Part shown: positions 61,957-64,000 of the stretch, in pieces
Layout: the number at the start of each line of letters is the position of its first letter
Numbering within the stretch: position 1 is the stretch's first letter
Assembly (NCBI GenBank): GCA_041920415.1
Contig: JBHGYD010000028.1
Span: 186,001 to 250,000, forward strand
Reading direction: 5' to 3'
Length of the DNA: 64,000 bases
Origin: JBHGYD01 sp041920415
GTDB lineage: Bacteria; Bacillota; Bacilli; Bacillales; Anoxybacillaceae
The notes under the pieces: model-generated
The model's database searches: none
What the model saw: only the letters and a program-made list of their open reading frames with translations
Told to the model about the DNA's origin: nothing
Made by a program: the position numbers and the translations under genes

Positions 61957-62220
61957 CTAACTATTTCCATAATTGATAATTTCTTTTTCTTCAGGATCAT
62001 ACCAAACGAGTCCAGGAACCTGATGAACATCAGGATATGTGCCTGTTAACAATGAGCTGTCAACCGAAGCAATCATTGTAGGAAAACTTGTAATGCAATT
62101 CGACCAATATCGTCCCCGCTCAACTAAAAATTAAAGTGCTGGAACTGTTCTTTGCTGCAAGCAATCCTCCAGTATGTTGGGCATTAATGAATCAACTAGA
62201 AGCAATATCACTTTCTTCAT
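61957..62220 (-). pseudogene. N-terminal remnant of an alkaline-phosphatase-family hydrolase
   Basis: ATG at 62220 with AGGGGAAG opens MKKVILLLVDSLMPNILEDC, the start of type I phosphodiesterase/nucleotide pyrophosphatase-like proteins (metal Asp of LLLVDS). An in-frame TAA follows VPAL at about codon 29. The frame continues FLVERGRYWSNCITSFPTM (catalytic Thr region), then SSLLTGTYPDV and PGLVWYDPEEKEIIN, and ends at a stop near codon 88. The remaining 300 or so residues are absent. The rest of 61828-62439 has no gene. Confidence 0.78.
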
Positions 62221-62439
62221 GATCATCTTCCCCTCGTTTTATTAGTTAAGTAAAGTATGTTACAAATACACGGAATTTATGATGTGTTCAGAGATTTGAT
62301 AATGGGGGAATAACAGCCAAAGTATGTTAGTGGAATAATTCTATTTTCCCTTCATGTTTTCAATTATTACCTGTCATGATTTCTTAAATTTAAGTCTAAT
62401 TTAATGGATGTGTACTACATTACAAGGAGGAAACAATAA

Positions 62440-62658
62440 ATGACAGTTGGAACTCAAGTTCAACAAGCTTTAGCAGGTTTAAAAAGTGCCCAGGCAAGTT
62501 TTGAAACGTTTGCTCTTCAAACTGATAACCAGCAAGCAAAACAAATGTACCAGCAAGCGGCACAACAAACTCAACAAATCATTGATCAAGTGAATCAACG
62601 TATTCAACAAATTCAGCAAGAAGAACCGCAGTATAATCCAAATCAACAACAGCAATAA
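62440..62658 (+). CDS. DUF1657 small protein
   Basis: A 72-residue, glutamine-rich helical protein starting MTVGTQVQQALAGLKSAQAS, typical of DUF1657. About a third of the residues in the second half are Gln. DUF1657 genes occur in spore-formers, often beside spoVA-type operons including mobile ones linked to spore heat resistance; no spoVA gene is seen here. Strong CAAGGAGG lies eight bases upstream. Role unknown. The 266 bases that follow hold no gene. Confidence 0.82.
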   Translation: MTVGTQVQQALAGLKSAQASFETFALQTDNQQAKQMYQQAAQQTQQIIDQVNQRIQQIQQEEPQYNPNQQQQ

Positions 62659-62892
62659 ATCAAATAAAAATTTCAATTTTGGTGTGGAAAAGGATTCATT
62701 TTTATCACTTTACGATCGATCCCTTGTATATTGTTGTCCAGTGTTCGAGACTACACTTTTCGATTTCGGACACTTTATCAACCAAAGACTAAAATGATCA
62801 CTTTTTGCCTTACTATTGTTGAGCCATATTGTTTACCGAGATGGTTATAAACATTAATAAACAGGGGTTTCGATTATAACCGACAACAGTAT

Positions 62893-62924
62893 AAAAGCCT
62901 TTTGCTTTTTGGCAAAAGGCTTTT
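62893..62924. terminator. Terminator of ytpB
   Basis: AAAAGCCTTTTGC and GCAAAAGGCTTTT form a 13-bp stem with a short loop just after the ytpB stop; T-rich on both sides. Confidence 0.85.
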
Positions 62925-63974
62925 TCACTTTATAAACAATGGATACATTTTCTGCCATGTTCGGTATACCCGACCGTTCCAATAGAAAAAGTAAGAAACT
63001 TTCCCGCCGAATTTGATTAAATGCTTTGCTAGTTTCTTGATGTCTTTTTGTTGCTGAACTTTGTCATCGGATAAATACAAGCCGAGCAAACCGCGATTGA
63101 TTAAACGATGAAATTGCTCATTCGGCAGCCCAACGACGTGTTTATCTGCTTCTTCCATAAAATGACGCAATCGTTCGATGAACGAAGAATGATGTGGATA
63201 GTAAAAACAAAAATTTAAATCCCCACCTAAACGGTCTTCTTCTTGATCAATGAAATAATCGAGCAAAATATGTAAGCCTTGAATGTACGGGAAATAACCG
63301 TTACGCACTTTCAAGGCCATTTCCTCATTAAATGATTCCGTAAACGCATAGGCCACTAAACAAAAAATGCCTAGCGTCGAACCGGAACAGGCCGAAAATT
63401 CATACCATTCCATCGGCGGAAGATGATCTTTATATTGCTTAAACCATTGTTCCAACCGCGGCACGCGTTCATCTACTCGCACGTGTTTATGTACTTGCAA
63501 GTCGCAATAATACCCTGCTAGCTCTTTCAAAAACGGAGCAATGATTTCATAATGCTTCACTTGCTTTAATACTTCTTGACATGTACGAACAAGCTCGTGA
63601 AGATAGCCGCCATCGTTTTGTTCTTCACGATGACGATAATAATTGGAAGGAGTTGCATCGATGCATAAAGCATCTGGCATTGAGTTATGTAATGTACGAA
63701 AATCAAGAGGGTCAAGCGATGTGCTGCGGTCACATAAATTATCGAGATAGTCGCTAATCGTTTGATAAGCGACAATAAAACGAATGCATAATTCCATGTC
63801 CGCTTCCGCTAGCAATGACAGAATCGCTCCACCCTCACAATGAAACGTTTTTGACTGAATGCTAGCAAGCGCCTGTTTCCGCAATTCGTCATCTGGAATA
63901 GCTTCGGCTTTTTGCCTCCAGTATGCTAACTCGCGATGCACAATCGGAAATACATCGCGATATACTTTTTTCAT
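62925..63974 (-). CDS. ytpB: Tetraprenyl-beta-curcumene synthase YtpB (large terpene synthase, DUF2600)
   Basis: Cyclises a C35 prenyl diphosphate to the precursor of sporulene/baciterpenol-type C35 terpenoids. The 349-residue protein has the Asp-rich metal motif DYLDNLCDR near residue 76 and a second acidic segment DYFIDQEEDR near residue 240. Length fits the family. The ATG at 63974 is preferred; a GTG three codons earlier is possible, and neither has a strong binding site, which suggests coupling to the gene upstream (ytpA in B. subtilis). Confidence 0.88.
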   Translation of the reverse strand: MKKVYRDVFPIVHRELAYWRQKAEAIPDDELRKQALASIQSKTFHCEGGAILSLLAEADMELCIRFIVAYQTISDYLDNLCDRSTSLDPLDFRTLHNSMPDALCIDATPSNYYRHREEQNDGGYLHELVRTCQEVLKQVKHYEIIAPFLKELAGYYCDLQVHKHVRVDERVPRLEQWFKQYKDHLPPMEWYEFSACSGSTLGIFCLVAYAFTESFNEEMALKVRNGYFPYIQGLHILLDYFIDQEEDRLGGDLNFCFYYPHHSSFIERLRHFMEEADKHVVGLPNEQFHRLINRGLLGLYLSDDKVQQQKDIKKLAKHLIKFGGKVSYFFYWNGRVYRTWQKMYPLFIK

Positions 63975-63979
63975 TAAAC

Positions 63980-64000
63980 TCACAGGATGGGTAGGGATTT
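63980..64000 (-). CDS. Possible C-terminal end of ytpA (window edge)
   Basis: Six codons and a TGA (KSLPIL-stop) lie immediately before ytpB. In B. subtilis the upstream gene is ytpA, a lysophospholipase-like protein. Too short to identify by sequence; placed only by context and the lack of a binding site for ytpB. Confidence 0.25.
   Translation of the reverse strand, partial: KSLPIL

Noticed and set aside
61897..62110. Separate small gene in the gap below the DUF1657 gene
   Set aside because: The only coherent translation is the second half of the alkaline-phosphatase remnant, interrupted by a stop.
62728..62776. Insertion-sequence end suggested by GTGTTCGA and TCGGACAC
   Set aside because: The inverted repeat is short and imperfect, with no transposase fragment or direct repeat nearby.

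Overview
The window is a stretch of chromosome from a thermophilic, endospore-forming member of the Bacillaceae, most like Anoxybacillus or Geobacillus. This rests on protein resemblance, strong AGGAGG-type ribosome binding sites, alpha/beta SASP and Cse60 spore genes, T-box leaders, CcpA/cre control, a bacilliredoxin, and gene order that follows the Bacillus subtilis chromosome from sppA/ytdI to ytpB. The AT-leaning composition fits Anoxybacillus better than most Geobacillus (inference). No tRNA, rRNA, prophage, intact insertion sequence or CRISPR array was seen.

Layout. 1-8.9 kb: sppA (partial), NAD kinase, branched acyl-CoA synthetase, SASP, thiI-iscS (tRNA thiolation), ezrA, hisJ, free-methionine-sulfoxide reductase. 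8.9-18 kb: GAF-GGDEF diguanylate cyclase, rpsD with its S4-binding leader, tyrS with a Tyr T-box, a bifunctional PBP with a fibronectin-III tail, acsA. 18-23 kb: acuABC, which control AcsA acetylation, then ccpA and aroA (chorismate mutase-DAHP synthase). 23-33 kb: an FtsA-like ATPase with five C-terminal beta-grasp-like modules, the ytxGHJ stress operon, an M29 aminopeptidase, murC, pncB and the translocase sftA. 33-40 kb: ytpR, ytpQ, ytpP, a DUF84 nucleotidase, ytoP, ytzB, ytnP, trmB, ytzH, ytmP. 40-48.6 kb: amyX, a NERD protein, an lrgB pseudogene, thpR, an MFS carrier, pepV, ytzE, rsuA. 48.6-58 kb: a Gly-Tyr-Pro-rich small protein, murJ, ytfP, cse60, a DinB-like protein, ytwF, leuS with a Leu T-box, an ArsR-DUF2087 regulator and an MFS exporter. 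58-64 kb: two small spore-former genes, ytqA, ytqB, a degraded accessory block, then ytpB.

Most of the window is conserved housekeeping sequence. The unusual parts are: (i) a 168-bp structured element flanked by an 11-bp direct repeat that splits the ytpQ-ytpR junction, apparently a small non-coding mobile element; (ii) a block between ytqB and ytpB holding one intact glycolipid-type glycosyltransferase, a DUF1657 gene, and decayed diacylglycerol kinase and alkaline-phosphatase-family genes, apparently a decaying envelope or spore-lipid island; (iii) the FtsA-like protein with tandem modules; (iv) a perfect 13-bp inverted repeat that would hide the SASP start site on read-through mRNA but not on the mRNA made from its own sigma-G promoter; (v) three 159-bp repeats inside sftA.

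Many starts were moved inward from the longest open frame because a good ribosome binding site, a promoter or family length supports an internal ATG, GTG, TTG or, for ytqA, CTG codon. All gene symbols come from recalled family resemblance and synteny; no database search was possible.
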